38,722 nucleotides of DNA from Candidatus Obscuribacterium magneticum (GTDB taxonomy: Bacteria; Elusimicrobiota; Elusimicrobia; F11), in assembly GCA_020523905.1 (NCBI GenBank), contig JAJAPZ010000020.1, positions 1-38,722 on the forward strand, read 5' to 3'. Numbering within the stretch: the first letter of the stretch is position 1; every line of letters begins with the position of its first letter. Positions 25,015 to 32,526 of this stretch are shown in pieces. Under the pieces are notes generated by a model, which did not search any database, was not told the DNA's origin, and saw only the letters and a program-made list of their open reading frames with translations. A program made the position numbers and the translations under genes.

Positions 25015-25464
25015 TCAGCGGCAGCAGCCGCGGTTTTTTTTGATGCCTTTTGGCTGTGTTGCCTGGCTGGGCCGAATCAAATCGGCAGCGGCGAGAAAGC
25101 CGGCCCGGATGATAAGATGGTTGGGGATTGCCTCAAAGGTTTCGTTCCCCACCGCGACTGTCCGGCAATGTTCGCTTCCACAGGCATCGCAGCATTCGCT
25201 TTTTCCCGTTTGCGCGTTCAACCAGTCTTCAAGAGGCCTCTCTGCCATCCAGATTCGGTTTGACTCCTGGGGCCTTGTCTTAAATTCACGCCGGCTCAAT
25301 TCGGTCTTTTCCACACGGACTTTGATTCCCAAATGAGCGAGGGCGGCTTTAAGAATCTTGACGGCTTTGTCGATCTCCATGCCTGTGTCCCTGCATCGCT
25401 TGCAGGTCTTTCTTTCTTCATCGACGAGTCGCTGCCATTTAACTGTTAAGACTTTCCTATCCAT
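25015..25464 (-). CDS. DUF2703-family protein
   Basis: A 149-residue soluble protein of the DUF2703 type. It has an N-terminal TCKRC pair, a helical LKAALAHLGIKVRVEK domain, and a second Cys cluster CCDACGSEHC with C-terminal CC. The many cysteines suggest metal or thiol chemistry. Family members occur next to arsenic or mercury genes, and here it ends the ars operon. ATG at 25464 is preferred to the upstream ATG (25503), which lies inside the preceding gene; AAGG precedes it. The gap to the ArsG-like gene is 7 nt. Biochemical role unknown. Confidence 0.78.
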   Translation of the reverse strand: MDRKVLTVKWQRLVDEERKTCKRCRDTGMEIDKAVKILKAALAHLGIKVRVEKTELSRREFKTRPQESNRIWMAERPLEDWLNAQTGKSECCDACGSEHCRTVAVGNETFEAIPNHLIIRAGFLAAADLIRPSQATQPKGIKKNRGCCR

Positions 25465-25471
25465 ATCGGCC

Positions 25472-26170
25472 TTATTGCCAGCCGAATTTAAAAGTGTGAA
25501 CAACCAGGTAATAGAATCCGATCAATATCAACGCAACGCTTGTCAAGCGGCGCGCCCAGATTTCGATTTGCGAGACCTTGTTGAAAACGACGCCGATTGA
25601 CTTTGCCGCAAAAGCGATGAAAACGGCAAACACGAGGACCGGCAGGGCTGTTCCTATCCCATAGACCGAGGGGTAAAGAACGCGGGATGTCTGGGTGATC
25701 GAAAGGGGAATGAGGCTTCCAAAAAAAAGTCCGGCGGACACGGGGCAAAAGGCAAGGGCGAATATGAATCCGAGGAAAAATGCCCCAAACATTCCCCATG
25801 ATCCCGCTTTCGCCTGTAATTTATCGGTGAATTTCCATCCGATGAAGGGCAAAGGGATCCAGCCGAGAAGAAGGATTCCCATGGCAACAAGAAGGGGGCC
25901 GATAATCATATTCATGTACTTCTGGAGCCAGAAGGCCAAGCCCGGAACGGCAAGGGTTCCGGACACGATCAAGACGCCGAGGACGACGTAGGCGGCCGCC
26001 CGCCCCACGGTGTAGAGAAGTCCCGAAAGGAAAACAGCGCCGGTTTTTCCAACTTGGCGACCGATAAAAGAAATGGCGGCGATGTTGGTAGCGAGCGGAC
26101 AGGGGCTCAAGGAGGTGAGAATTCCGAACCAACCGGCGGCGCCCAGACCCATAAGAAACGGATCCATCAT
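25472..26170 (-). CDS. arsG: ArsG-like CcdA-family permease
   Basis: A 232-residue protein with about six TM helices, related to CcdA/DsbD. Conserved cysteines appear in LTSLSPCPLATNIAAISFI and FALAFCPVSAGLFFGSLIPL. In the characterised ArsEFG system of Shewanella, ArsG is an efflux permease of this type for aromatic arsenicals. The SPCPLATNIAAISF signature and the neighbouring ArsF-like gene support that reading. A general CcdA thiol-transfer role is the alternative. ATG overlaps the ArsF stop by 4 nt with AAAGGTGA upstream. Confidence 0.82.
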   Translation of the reverse strand: MMDPFLMGLGAAGWFGILTSLSPCPLATNIAAISFIGRQVGKTGAVFLSGLLYTVGRAAAYVVLGVLIVSGTLAVPGLAFWLQKYMNMIIGPLLVAMGILLLGWIPLPFIGWKFTDKLQAKAGSWGMFGAFFLGFIFALAFCPVSAGLFFGSLIPLSITQTSRVLYPSVYGIGTALPVLVFAVFIAFAAKSIGVVFNKVSQIEIWARRLTSVALILIGFYYLVVHTFKFGWQ

Positions 26171-26670
26171 TCACCTTTCTGATAGAAGCGGACTTCATCC
26201 CGAATATAGGTTTTGAAGGCCCCTTCGTCGGATAGGAGCGGCCAAACCTTGGCAAGATTCTTCCAGCGGATTTCTTTTCCTTTCAGGGTGTCCACCACCA
26301 CAACCGATTTCGTGTAGAGCTGGTAATCCTGAACAAAATGCTCGTTTCCCTTTTCCTCCACATTGACGACGCGATATTCAACCTTGCCTTTTATAAGATC
26401 GTCGGCGAAAAAGGATTTCACCGACTCTTCCGTGGTGGCTTCGATCTTCCGGCAAGACAGGCAGCGGAATTTTCCATGGAAATAATAAACGATGATTTTT
26501 CGTTGCTCAGAAGCGGCCCCGTTCTTTGACTTTTTGTCTGTTTTCTCTTCTGATTGGACCGTTTTTCTTGGGGCTGATTTTTTGGTTTCGCTAAACGACA
26601 ATTGAGTGGCTGCCAACAAGCCAGCCAGCAGTCCGATAAATAACAGAAGGGAACGTCGCTTAAATTGCAT
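26167..26670 (-). CDS. arsF: ArsF-like exported/anchored CxxC protein
   Basis: A 167-residue protein with an N-terminal hydrophobic segment (SLLLFIGLLAGLLAATQLSF), which is a signal or anchor, then a Lys/Ser-rich linker. A thioredoxin-like domain follows: YYFHGKFRCLSCRKIEATTE (CxxC), VKSFFADDLIKGKVEYRVVNV and KSVVVVDTLKGKEIRWKNL. It matches the ArsF family, described as partner of ArsE in reduction of nitroaromatic arsenicals in Shewanella. ATG at 26670 follows AAGGAG. It is coupled to the ArsG-like permease (4-nt overlap) and sits 30 nt after the mini-thioredoxin. Confidence 0.82.
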   Translation of the reverse strand: MQFKRRSLLLFIGLLAGLLAATQLSFSETKKSAPRKTVQSEEKTDKKSKNGAASEQRKIIVYYFHGKFRCLSCRKIEATTEESVKSFFADDLIKGKVEYRVVNVEEKGNEHFVQDYQLYTKSVVVVDTLKGKEIRWKNLAKVWPLLSDEGAFKTYIRDEVRFYQKGE

Positions 26671-26700
26671 CACTTGCTCCTTTTCCCTGAGAACCACCCC

Positions 26701-26934
26701 TCAGACAAGCATTTGCTTGATTTCCTCAACGGATGGGATGCGGCCTGATACTTTCACCTGGCCGTCCACGACGAGGGCGGGGGTCAGCATCACCCCTGAG
26801 TCCATCATTCGGTTTATGTCCGTGACCTTTTCAATCTGGACCTCCATGTTCAATGCCTTCGCGGCCGCTTCCGCTTGTTCGGCCAGTTTCTTACATTTGA
26901 AGCATCCCGGTCCCAGGATTTGTATCTTCTTCAT
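26701..26934 (-). CDS. Mini-thioredoxin (ArsE-like redox-active disulfide protein)
   Basis: A 77-residue thioredoxin-fold protein: MKKIQILGPGCFKCKKLAEQ with CxxC at 11-14. VTDINRMMDSGVMLTPALVVDG (cis-Pro loop TPALVV) and IPSVEEIKQML follow. It is the short 'redox-active disulfide' type, normally an electron donor. In this ars cluster it takes the place of ArsE, and together with the next two genes completes an ArsE-F-G set. ATG at 26934 follows TAAGGAGG. It lies 19 nt downstream of the ArsP-like permease gene. Confidence 0.85.
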   Translation of the reverse strand: MKKIQILGPGCFKCKKLAEQAEAAAKALNMEVQIEKVTDINRMMDSGVMLTPALVVDGQVKVSGRIPSVEEIKQMLV

Positions 26935-26953
26935 AACGGCCTCCTTAATGACT

Positions 26954-28003
26954 TTAGGGAACCCAATTTCCGTAGACCCAGCCAACGAGGGTTCCTAAAA
27001 TCACGATGGTTGGGACATAAACAAGCGCCTTCTTGACGCCAAACACCCGGGCAATGGCAAGCCAGCTCGGTAAACTGAGGCCCGGGCCAGTCAAAAGAAG
27101 CGCCAGGGCAGGCCCTTTCCCCATGCCCAGCTTCATCAACATATCAACGAAAGGAGCTTCCGTCATCGTTGCGAAATAGGCGATGGCCCCGATCATCGTC
27201 GCCAAAAACGAAGCCATAAGGCCATTTCCACCCAACCATCGCTGAATCCAGGCCTCGGGCAGAAGTTTTCCGATGACACCGACCGCAAAGACACCCGCCA
27301 GAAGAAGCGGGACGATCAAGCGGACGAACCACCATGTCTCCCGCATCCACGCCCGAATTTTTTCTTTCGGGACGAACCGCCAGGCATAAAAGGCCATGGG
27401 GATGGTCACGGCGGTCCAAACCAGAACCCTCATCAAATATCGCCCTCCGCTCGGAACCAGATAGTTGGGCAAAAGCAGGGAAAGAAAGATGAGAACAATC
27501 AAGCCAAGGCTTCTTTCTTGAACAGTGGGCCCCTTGACCTCAACATTTGAAAACCCGCCACCTGGCCTGGGGGCTTCCTTGAAGACGGCGCTCATGACGA
27601 ACCCGACGGCGTAGGCCATGGTGAGAGCGGCCACAATCCGTGCGATGACAATTTTCCCTCCCAAAATATTCCCCGTATAAACGAGGGCCAGGATGTTGGC
27701 CGCGGGGGCGACCCACAACACGATAAAAGAAGACCCAATGCCCGCCCCGCTGTAGTAAAGCCCGCCGGCCACTGGGATGACTGTGCAGGAGCAGGCCGCC
27801 AAAAGAAAGCTGGCGAGCCCCGCCAGAGAAAATGCCTTCCACCGGTTCTGCGCCTCATTCAGATACCGGAGGATCGCTTCGCGGCTGATGAAGGTCACCA
27901 TGGCGCCCGCCAAGAGAAAAGCGGGAACGAGGCAGGTGAGAACATGAGTCGCTATATAGTCACGGAGAGCCCACATTCCCGCTTTCGTCAATTCAATTAT
28001 CAT
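26954..28003 (-). CDS. arsP: ArsP-like permease (UPF0718/DUF318 family)
   Basis: A 349-residue membrane protein with about 8-10 TM helices in two halves. Motifs are LAACSCTVIPVAGGLYYSGAGIGSS in the first half, with the Cys pair of ArsP-type efflux proteins. AYFATMTEAPFVDMLMKLGMGKGPALALLLTGPGLSLPS follows in the second. ArsP exports methylarsenite and trivalent aromatic arsenicals; some family members have other substrates. ATG at 28003 overlaps the acr3 end by 11 nt, with a G-rich ribosome site inside acr3. Confidence 0.82.
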   Translation of the reverse strand: MIIELTKAGMWALRDYIATHVLTCLVPAFLLAGAMVTFISREAILRYLNEAQNRWKAFSLAGLASFLLAACSCTVIPVAGGLYYSGAGIGSSFIVLWVAPAANILALVYTGNILGGKIVIARIVAALTMAYAVGFVMSAVFKEAPRPGGGFSNVEVKGPTVQERSLGLIVLIFLSLLLPNYLVPSGGRYLMRVLVWTAVTIPMAFYAWRFVPKEKIRAWMRETWWFVRLIVPLLLAGVFAVGVIGKLLPEAWIQRWLGGNGLMASFLATMIGAIAYFATMTEAPFVDMLMKLGMGKGPALALLLTGPGLSLPSWLAIARVFGVKKALVYVPTIVILGTLVGWVYGNWVP

Positions 28004-29072
28004 GAACGGAAGGCCCCCCTTTCTTTTCTCCGGCTTCCGGAAAAGCAAACCAGTGGCGCGTCCGCATGCAAAACCGGCAAACGGTCAGCATCACCGGCAC
28101 CTCCACCAGCACTCCAACGACCGTCGCGAGGGCCGCTCCGGAACCGGGGCCGTAGAGGGCGATGGCTGTGGCCACCGCCAGTTCAAAGAAATTCGAAGCA
28201 CCAATAAGGGCACCTGGAGCGGCGACCGGATAAGGGACTTTGAGAAGTCGCATGAGGGCATAGGCAAGGCCGGAATTCAAGTAAACCTGGATGAGAATCG
28301 GGATGGCGATCAAGATGACATGAAAGGCGCGTGTGGTGATGTTCTCCGCTTGGAAGGCAAAGACGGCCACCAAGGTTGCCAGAAGCGCGATCACCGTAAT
28401 CGGATGAAACAAAGGAATGAAGGAATTGTTGAACCAGTCCAGTCCTTTGTGTTTGATGAGGAACGAACGGCTCAAAGACCCCAAGACCAACGGAATCACG
28501 ACAAAAATAATCACCGAATACAGAAGGACATGAAAGGGAACGTGGAGGCCGGAGGCGCCCGATACCAGAAACTTGACGATGGGCGCGAAGGCAAAGAGCA
28601 TGATCAGGTCGTTCACGGAGACCTGGACGAGCGTGTAGGCCGGGTCGCCGTCCGACAGGTACGACCAAACGAAGACCATCGCCGTGCACGGGGCAGCGGC
28701 CAGGATAATCACCCCGGCAATGTACTGGTTGGCCAGTTCGGGGCCGATCCACGGCCTAAAGAGATGCTTGAAAAAGAGCCACCCGAAAAACGCCATCGAA
28801 AACGGTTTCACCAGCCAGTTTACAAACAAGGTGACGAAGAGACCTTTGGGTCGCTTGCCCACATTCTTGATGGAGCCGAAGTCGATCTTGAGCATCATCG
28901 GGTAAATCATGAGCCAGATGAGCACGGCGATGGGGATGTTGATCTGGCTTCCCTGACCGAATTCCATCCCTTGCAGGGATTTGACCGCTTGAGGAAACAT
29001 CTTCCCCACCACCATGCCTAAAAACATGCAGGCAGCCACCCATACCGAAAGGTAGCGCTCAAACACGTTCAT
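27993..29072 (-). CDS. acr3: Arsenite efflux transporter, ACR3 family
   Basis: A 359-residue membrane protein with ten predicted helices that exports arsenite at the expense of the proton gradient. Family signs are VLIWLMIYPMMLKIDF, NQYIAGVIILAAAPCTAMVFVWS with the arsenite-essential Cys, GDPAYTLVQVSVNDLIML and GALIGASNFFELAVATAIAL. ATG at 29072 with AGGAAG just upstream is preferred over a GTG at 29084. It lies 57 nt after arsR and overlaps the ArsP-like gene by 11 nt. Confidence 0.95.
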   Translation of the reverse strand: MNVFERYLSVWVAACMFLGMVVGKMFPQAVKSLQGMEFGQGSQINIPIAVLIWLMIYPMMLKIDFGSIKNVGKRPKGLFVTLFVNWLVKPFSMAFFGWLFFKHLFRPWIGPELANQYIAGVIILAAAPCTAMVFVWSYLSDGDPAYTLVQVSVNDLIMLFAFAPIVKFLVSGASGLHVPFHVLLYSVIIFVVIPLVLGSLSRSFLIKHKGLDWFNNSFIPLFHPITVIALLATLVAVFAFQAENITTRAFHVILIAIPILIQVYLNSGLAYALMRLLKVPYPVAAPGALIGASNFFELAVATAIALYGPGSGAALATVVGVLVEVPVMLTVCRFCMRTRHWFAFPEAGEKKGGPSVHDN

Positions 29073-29129
29073 TCGCTTCCTCACTTTATTCCTCCAATCG
29101 CCTTGGCGAATCGAGTCGACATAAAAATA

Positions 29130-29480
29130 TTACGGACGCCCCTTTTCCGAGGCGACCCTTTTTTCTCCGAGAATCTTTAAATCCTTCTTAAGAGTCGGCA
29201 CATCGTCCAAGCAATAATCGATGCACTTAAGGAGACGTTCCTGGACTTTGGCTTGCGGCCTGGACAGAGAATAATGAACCCAGAGGCCATCTTTTCGCGC
29301 GTCCACCAGCCCCGCCCTTCGTAGATACGCCAGGTGACGCGACACTTTGGGCTGGCGCATGTTAAGGACACGCATGAGTTCGCACACGCACTGCTCCCCT
29401 TGTTTGAGGAGATTTAGAATCCTCAGGCGGTTCATGTCGGAGAAGGCTTTGAAGATGGAATCGACGAGGTGACTCTTCAT
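29130..29480 (-). CDS. arsR: ArsR-family metalloregulator
   Basis: A 116-residue winged-helix repressor that releases DNA on binding As(III). The DNA-binding helix-turn-helix is RQPKVSRHLAYLRRAGLVDAR. The metal site C31-V-C33 in GEQCVCEL is the classical alpha-3 arsenite motif. A cysteine in the C-terminal helix (CIDYC) may be a third ligand. First gene of the arsenic operon. The ATG at 29480 is one base from a dyad operator and has no Shine-Dalgarno sequence. The predicted leader is only about 16 nt. Confidence 0.93.
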   Translation of the reverse strand: MKSHLVDSIFKAFSDMNRLRILNLLKQGEQCVCELMRVLNMRQPKVSRHLAYLRRAGLVDARKDGLWVHYSLSRPQAKVQERLLKCIDYCLDDVPTLKKDLKILGEKRVASEKGRP

Positions 29481-29481
29481 A

Positions 29482-29531
29482 AGTATATTTGCTAATACGA
29501 ATATACTAGCAAGTCATTATGAACTTCACAA
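29482..29531 (-). promoter_or_regulatory. ars operon promoter and overlapping ArsR operator
   Basis: On the minus strand TTGTGA (29526-29531), a 17-nt spacer and TAGTAT (29503-29508) form the promoter. Two nested dyads cover the -10 box and start: AGTATATT/AATATACT (29482-29489, 29500-29507) and TTGCTA/TAGCAA (29489-29494, 29507-29512). Both are perfect, and a bound ArsR dimer would block RNA polymerase. Confidence 0.75.
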
Positions 29532-29835
29532 GAAAGGGGGTTTGTTAAGGCCTTCGACGTGTGGATCAAGTCGTTTTTACGGCAACGGAGGATTCGGTCT
29601 TATAGCGTGGCACCCCCCTTAAGTCCTCGTGAAAAATCAGCGGGCCCTGGTCTCCGAAGCGCGCAGCGCGTAGGAGACCTCCCCGAGATGGACAATTCCC
29701 GAACCGAATTTAATGATTTTATCGACGAATTTCGGGCTTGGTTGATGAATGGTGATTCGGAGCTATTAACAATGACTTGCTCACAACCAAAAGCTGAAAA
29801 TCTTTCAACCCGTTTATAGCCTAACGCCCTTGAGA
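29532..29835. other. Gene-poor region upstream of the ars operon, with one hairpin
   Basis: No convincing gene was found in these 304 bases. A strong hairpin lies at 29649-29679: GGTCTCC and GGAGACC arms (7 bp) around an inner GCGC/GCGC stem. A possible 43-codon frame begins at ATG 29688, but it has no recognisable content and no clear ribosome site. Confidence 0.4.
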
Positions 29836-30270
29836 CTACCGATGCTTCCCGACAAAACCAGCATAAATCGCCGCTAAAATCCCCAGACCGGCCGCAATAA
29901 CAGCGATAATGGCGATTGTGTTGGAGTACTTTACGTTTGGGCGCTCAATCTCCGGCACATCTTCCTTACTCTTGGTTTGGTAATTGTATTGAGAAAGGGT
30001 TTCCTTAAGATTTGCGAACCTGAACGGTGAGAACGTGATTGATTTTGGAAAACCACTTTTCGAGTGAATTATCCGAAGATGGGTAAACCCAAGGATTTTG
30101 TCCTCAACCAAGTGTTGAATATTCTCCCTTTCGATTCTGTACGTTAGCGGAAAAAGTTTGAATGTGATGGCTTCGTAATCGACTGTTAAAGAAGCGAGAG
30201 GCCAACTTCCACGATAACCAAAATATCTCGAAGGGCCGACAGAGCCGCCACCCCTGAAAGTCTCTGACAT
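29836..30270 (-). CDS. Small protein with C-terminal membrane anchor, unknown function
   Basis: A 144-residue protein I do not recognise. A beta-rich N-terminal part (about 25-90: WPLASLTVDYEAITFKLFPL, YRIERENIQHLVE, FTHLRIIHSKSG) looks like a small PH-like domain. A charged linker and one C-terminal TM helix (about 116-138: IAIIAVIAAGLGILAAIYAG) follow. It starts four bases after the DUF4190 gene ends, so the two are probably expressed together. Confidence 0.65.
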   Translation of the reverse strand: MSETFRGGGSVGPSRYFGYRGSWPLASLTVDYEAITFKLFPLTYRIERENIQHLVEDKILGFTHLRIIHSKSGFPKSITFSPFRFANLKETLSQYNYQTKSKEDVPEIERPNVKYSNTIAIIAVIAAGLGILAAIYAGFVGKHR

Positions 30271-30273
30271 TTC

Positions 30274-30558
30274 CTATTGCATCCCCTTCAAGCGTTGCCC
30301 CATTTGCATCATTTGCGGCCAGAATTTAATTGTCATGACTGTCGTCAATGTTATGCCAATGATGCCTAAGATGACGCCAGCGATGGCCAATCCTTTACCC
30401 TGGAGGCCCGGTTGTCTTTTGATGCTTCTCATAGCCAAAATCCCAAATAGGACAGCGACGATTGCCTTTTCTAAATTCATGAGATGAACGAAAGATAGAA
30501 CCCCCATGATTAAGCTAGCAATTGCAAATTCACTCTTATTTCCCGTGTTTTGCTCCAT
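30274..30558 (-). CDS. DUF4190-like small membrane protein
   Basis: A 94-residue protein with two hydrophobic helices: FAIASLIMGVLSFVHLM, VAVLFGILAMRSIK, then QGKGLAIAGVILGIIGITLTT. The repeated 'ASL.LG..S' and 'GKGLAIAGVILG' pattern is characteristic of DUF4190/TM2-type proteins of unknown role. ATG at 30558 is preceded by GGGAGG. First gene of a two-gene unit with the anchored protein. Confidence 0.75.
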   Translation of the reverse strand: MEQNTGNKSEFAIASLIMGVLSFVHLMNLEKAIVAVLFGILAMRSIKRQPGLQGKGLAIAGVILGIIGITLTTVMTIKFWPQMMQMGQRLKGMQ

Positions 30559-30670
30559 AAAACCTCCCTCTTCTATTTGATTGGTGACTGATTGTAATAA
30601 TCTAAACGGAATTACTCTATGGATTTAGAACAATTCGGGGTGGGATTAAGAGCTACTCAAGTATGTTGAA

Positions 30671-30742
30671 CTCCTCGGGCTGGACTCGAACCAGCAACCC
30701 TCCCGTTAACAGCGGGATGCTCCACCATTGAGCTACCGAGGA
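30671..30742 (-). tRNA. tRNA-Asn (anticodon GTT)
   Basis: A full cloverleaf of 72 nt, without encoded CCA. The acceptor arm is TCCTCGG/CCGAGGA, D stem GCTC/GAGC, anticodon stem TCCCG/CGGGA with loop CTGTTAA (anticodon GTT), and T arm GCTGG TTCGAGT CCAGC. The discriminator base is G. Confidence 0.96.
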
Positions 30743-30858
30743 ATAAGTGGTCCGTTCAGTTGGAGAATATGTTGTGGCGAGGGTGATCTTAGCACAACTT
30801 CATTTTGGGGACAATTTGCCTGTGAGATGAGAAGCAGGGTGTGATGGAGTGGGGCGCG

Positions 30859-31599
30859 TCAATCGTAACGCTCGTAATGGATCTGATTTTTGGGGACGCC
30901 GAGGGATAGGAGTTTGGCCTGGACGTCGTTGATCATCTTGACCAAACCGCAGATGAGGAAATCTTTGCTTTTGGGGTCGGGGACGAAATCCTCGATATGA
31001 GTTTGAACGTACCCTGTCGGCCCCGGCCATTGGGCCGTCGGGCGGCTCAAGGTGAAAAGCACTTTGAAGTTGCCGTGCTGCCGGGCGAGGTCATCCCATT
31101 CGCTTTTGTAGAGAATGTCGTCGTCATAGCGGTTACCGAATAAGAGGTCGAGAGTGCGATCCGTGTTTTGCTCGAATAGGTATTGGATCATGCTGCGAAA
31201 AGGGGCGATGCCGGATCCGGTGGCGATGAAAACGAGGTCTTTGTTCACGGGTTCCGGCAGGCGGAAAACGCCCAATGGGCCCATCACTTTGACGTTGTCG
31301 CCCGGTTTCAAATTGTGGAGGTAGTGGGAAGAAATTCCCCCGTCCACGAGCGTCACGCACAAATCAAAGCCGTCACTTTGGCGGGGCGAGGAGGCGATGG
31401 AATAGGCCGTGCGCCGGATTTGGGGGCCGTTCGGCACAAACACCTGGACGTACTGGCCGGCTTTAAAATTGAGAGTTTGGCCGGCCGGAAGCTGAAAGTG
31501 TAGGCCCTTATTGCGAGGTGAAAGGACGTCAATTTTTGTCACCTCGGTCTCGTAGGTACTGAAGGTACGCTTTTTTTCTTTGGTTAATACCTCTTCCAT
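30859..31599 (-). CDS. Ferredoxin-NADP+ reductase-like flavoprotein
   Basis: A 246-residue FAD/NAD(P)-binding oxidoreductase. GQYVQVFV and RRTAYSIASSPRQ are the FAD site, and GPLGVFRLP supports it. FIATGSGIAPFRSMIQYL is the NAD(P) pyrophosphate motif, and DFLICGLVKMINDVQAKLL with a final YERYD completes the C-terminal domain. There is no ferredoxin domain. It could reduce the ferredoxin at 933-1250 or another partner; this is inference. ATG at 31599 is preceded by AAAGGGG. It appears to be a single-gene unit. Confidence 0.87.
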   Translation of the reverse strand: MEEVLTKEKKRTFSTYETEVTKIDVLSPRNKGLHFQLPAGQTLNFKAGQYVQVFVPNGPQIRRTAYSIASSPRQSDGFDLCVTLVDGGISSHYLHNLKPGDNVKVMGPLGVFRLPEPVNKDLVFIATGSGIAPFRSMIQYLFEQNTDRTLDLLFGNRYDDDILYKSEWDDLARQHGNFKVLFTLSRPTAQWPGPTGYVQTHIEDFVPDPKSKDFLICGLVKMINDVQAKLLSLGVPKNQIHYERYD

Positions 31600-31713
31600 A
31601 AATTGCCCCTTTTCTTTATTTAAACATTTTCTCGGGCAGGAAAGTTCTCATTTAAAAGAATTGATAGTCAAGGTTTATTGGATTCAACGGGGGAAGAAGA
31701 AAGACAACGAGCC

Positions 31714-31741
31714 AAAAACCCGCGGGTCACCGAGGGTTTTT
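31714..31741 (-). terminator. Terminator of the cold-shock gene
   Basis: AAAAACCC (31714-31721) and GGGTTTTT (31734-31741) form a perfect 8-bp stem with A and T tracts, 30 nt past the csp stop. The symmetry means it could also stop transcripts from the plus strand, though none is seen here. Confidence 0.7.
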
Positions 31742-31770
31742 AATCTTGGCGGCGGGATGAGGACGTCGTG

Positions 31771-31971
31771 TTAGACTTTGGTGACGTTTGAGGCTTTTGG
31801 CCCTTTATCAGAATCAATGATTTCAAACTCCACCGTGTCGCCTTCATTGAGGGTTTTGTAGCCCTCTCCGGTGACCGCCGAATAGTGCACAAACACATCT
31901 CCGGATCCGTCGTCACGAGTGATGAAACCGTAGCCTTTCTGATTGTTGAACCACTTCACTTTTCCCTTCAA
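31771..31971 (-). CDS. cspA: Cold-shock-domain protein
   Basis: A 66-residue single cold-shock OB-fold protein that binds single-stranded nucleic acids. The sequence [20 protein letters not shown] holds RNP1 (KGYGFI) and is followed by DVFVHYSAV (RNP2). The remainder fits the family length. The start is TTG at 31971, because a stop codon lies three codons upstream in frame and no ATG is available. AAGGA lies about 12 bases upstream, a rather long spacing. A clear terminator follows. Confidence 0.95.
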   Translation of the reverse strand: MKGKVKWFNNQKGYGFITRDDGSGDVFVHYSAVTGEGYKTLNEGDTVEFEIIDSDKGPKASNVTKV

Positions 31972-32093
31972 GGTATGTTACCGTCCTTTTTACTCATTTG
32001 GCATCTTCCCGTTGGACCGGCACGGCTTAGGTCGCCGGCGGATCCGCGAGAAGACGTTGCCAATGAAAAGTATGGGGGGCGTTTGGGTTCCTT

Positions 32094-32525
32094 TCAAGGG
32101 GTAATCTTTTTGAGCCGGACGCCTTCCATAATAAGGAGGTGCCTCTTGGTTTTGATCCCGCCGGGGCCGGAATAGCGCCCCAGTTGGCCGTTCTTCCGGA
32201 TCACACGGTGGCAGGGGACGCGGGGAGCGAAAGGATTTTTGGCCAGAGCGGACCCGACGGCCCGCGCCGCCCCCGGATGGCCAATCCGTTTGGCGATCCA
32301 ACCATAGGAACGAACCTGCCCTTTGGGGATGTCCAAGCAGGCCCGCCATACCTTTAGCTGGAAGGAGGTGTAGAGGCTGTTGCGAAAGCCGTCATTCCCG
32401 CGAAAGCGGGAATCCAGGCCGTATACCTTTCTTTGAAGCGTGTTTAAAACCTGGATTCCCGCTTTCGCGGGAATGACGAACTTCTGATGTTGTCTTCGAA
32501 AAATAGAAAGATAATGGTGTTTCAT
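32094..32525 (-). CDS. ogt: O6-alkylguanine-DNA alkyltransferase (MGMT/ATL family) with repeat-encoded insert
   Basis: A 143-residue DNA-repair protein that removes alkyl groups from O6-guanine. The DNA-binding/active domain is complete: YTSFQLKVWRACLDIPKGQ, RSYGWIAKRIGHP, VGSALAKNPFAPRVPCHRVI with the alkyl-accepting Cys, and GIKTKRHLLIMEG. The usual N-terminal domain is absent. Instead, residues about 16-46 are translated from a palindromic repeat (32390-32478). ATG at 32525 is one base after the uvrC stop, so translational coupling supports this start and hence translation of the repeat. Confidence 0.87.
   Translation of the reverse strand: MKHHYLSIFRRQHQKFVIPAKAGIQVLNTLQRKVYGLDSRFRGNDGFRNSLYTSFQLKVWRACLDIPKGQVRSYGWIAKRIGHPGAARAVGSALAKNPFAPRVPCHRVIRKNGQLGRYSGPGGIKTKRHLLIMEGVRLKKITP
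32390..32478. repeat. Palindromic repeat, copy 3 (inside the ogt gene)
   Basis: An 89-bp element with perfect 29-bp inverted arms (starting CGTCATTCCCGCGAAAGCGG and closing CGCGGGAATGACG) and a 31-bp spacer. It is the best-preserved copy of the family also seen at 6581-6662 and 7666-7736. In the ogt reading frame it encodes the segment VIPAKAGIQ ... LDSRFRGND. Confidence 0.92.
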
Positions 32526-32526
32526 A

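Noticed and set aside
25472..26170. ArsG-like protein considered as cytochrome c biogenesis CcdA
   Set aside because: Fold is shared, but the ars operon context, adjacent ArsF-like gene and absence of cytochrome c maturation genes favour ArsG; the alternative is kept in the annotation.
28002..29021. Open frame of 339 codons opposite acr3
   Set aside because: Low-complexity charged product, antisense to an unambiguous transporter gene.
29559..29819. Plus-strand frame of 86 codons near the ars promoter
   Set aside because: No family content, spans the hairpin at 29649-29679 and lacks a clear ribosome site.
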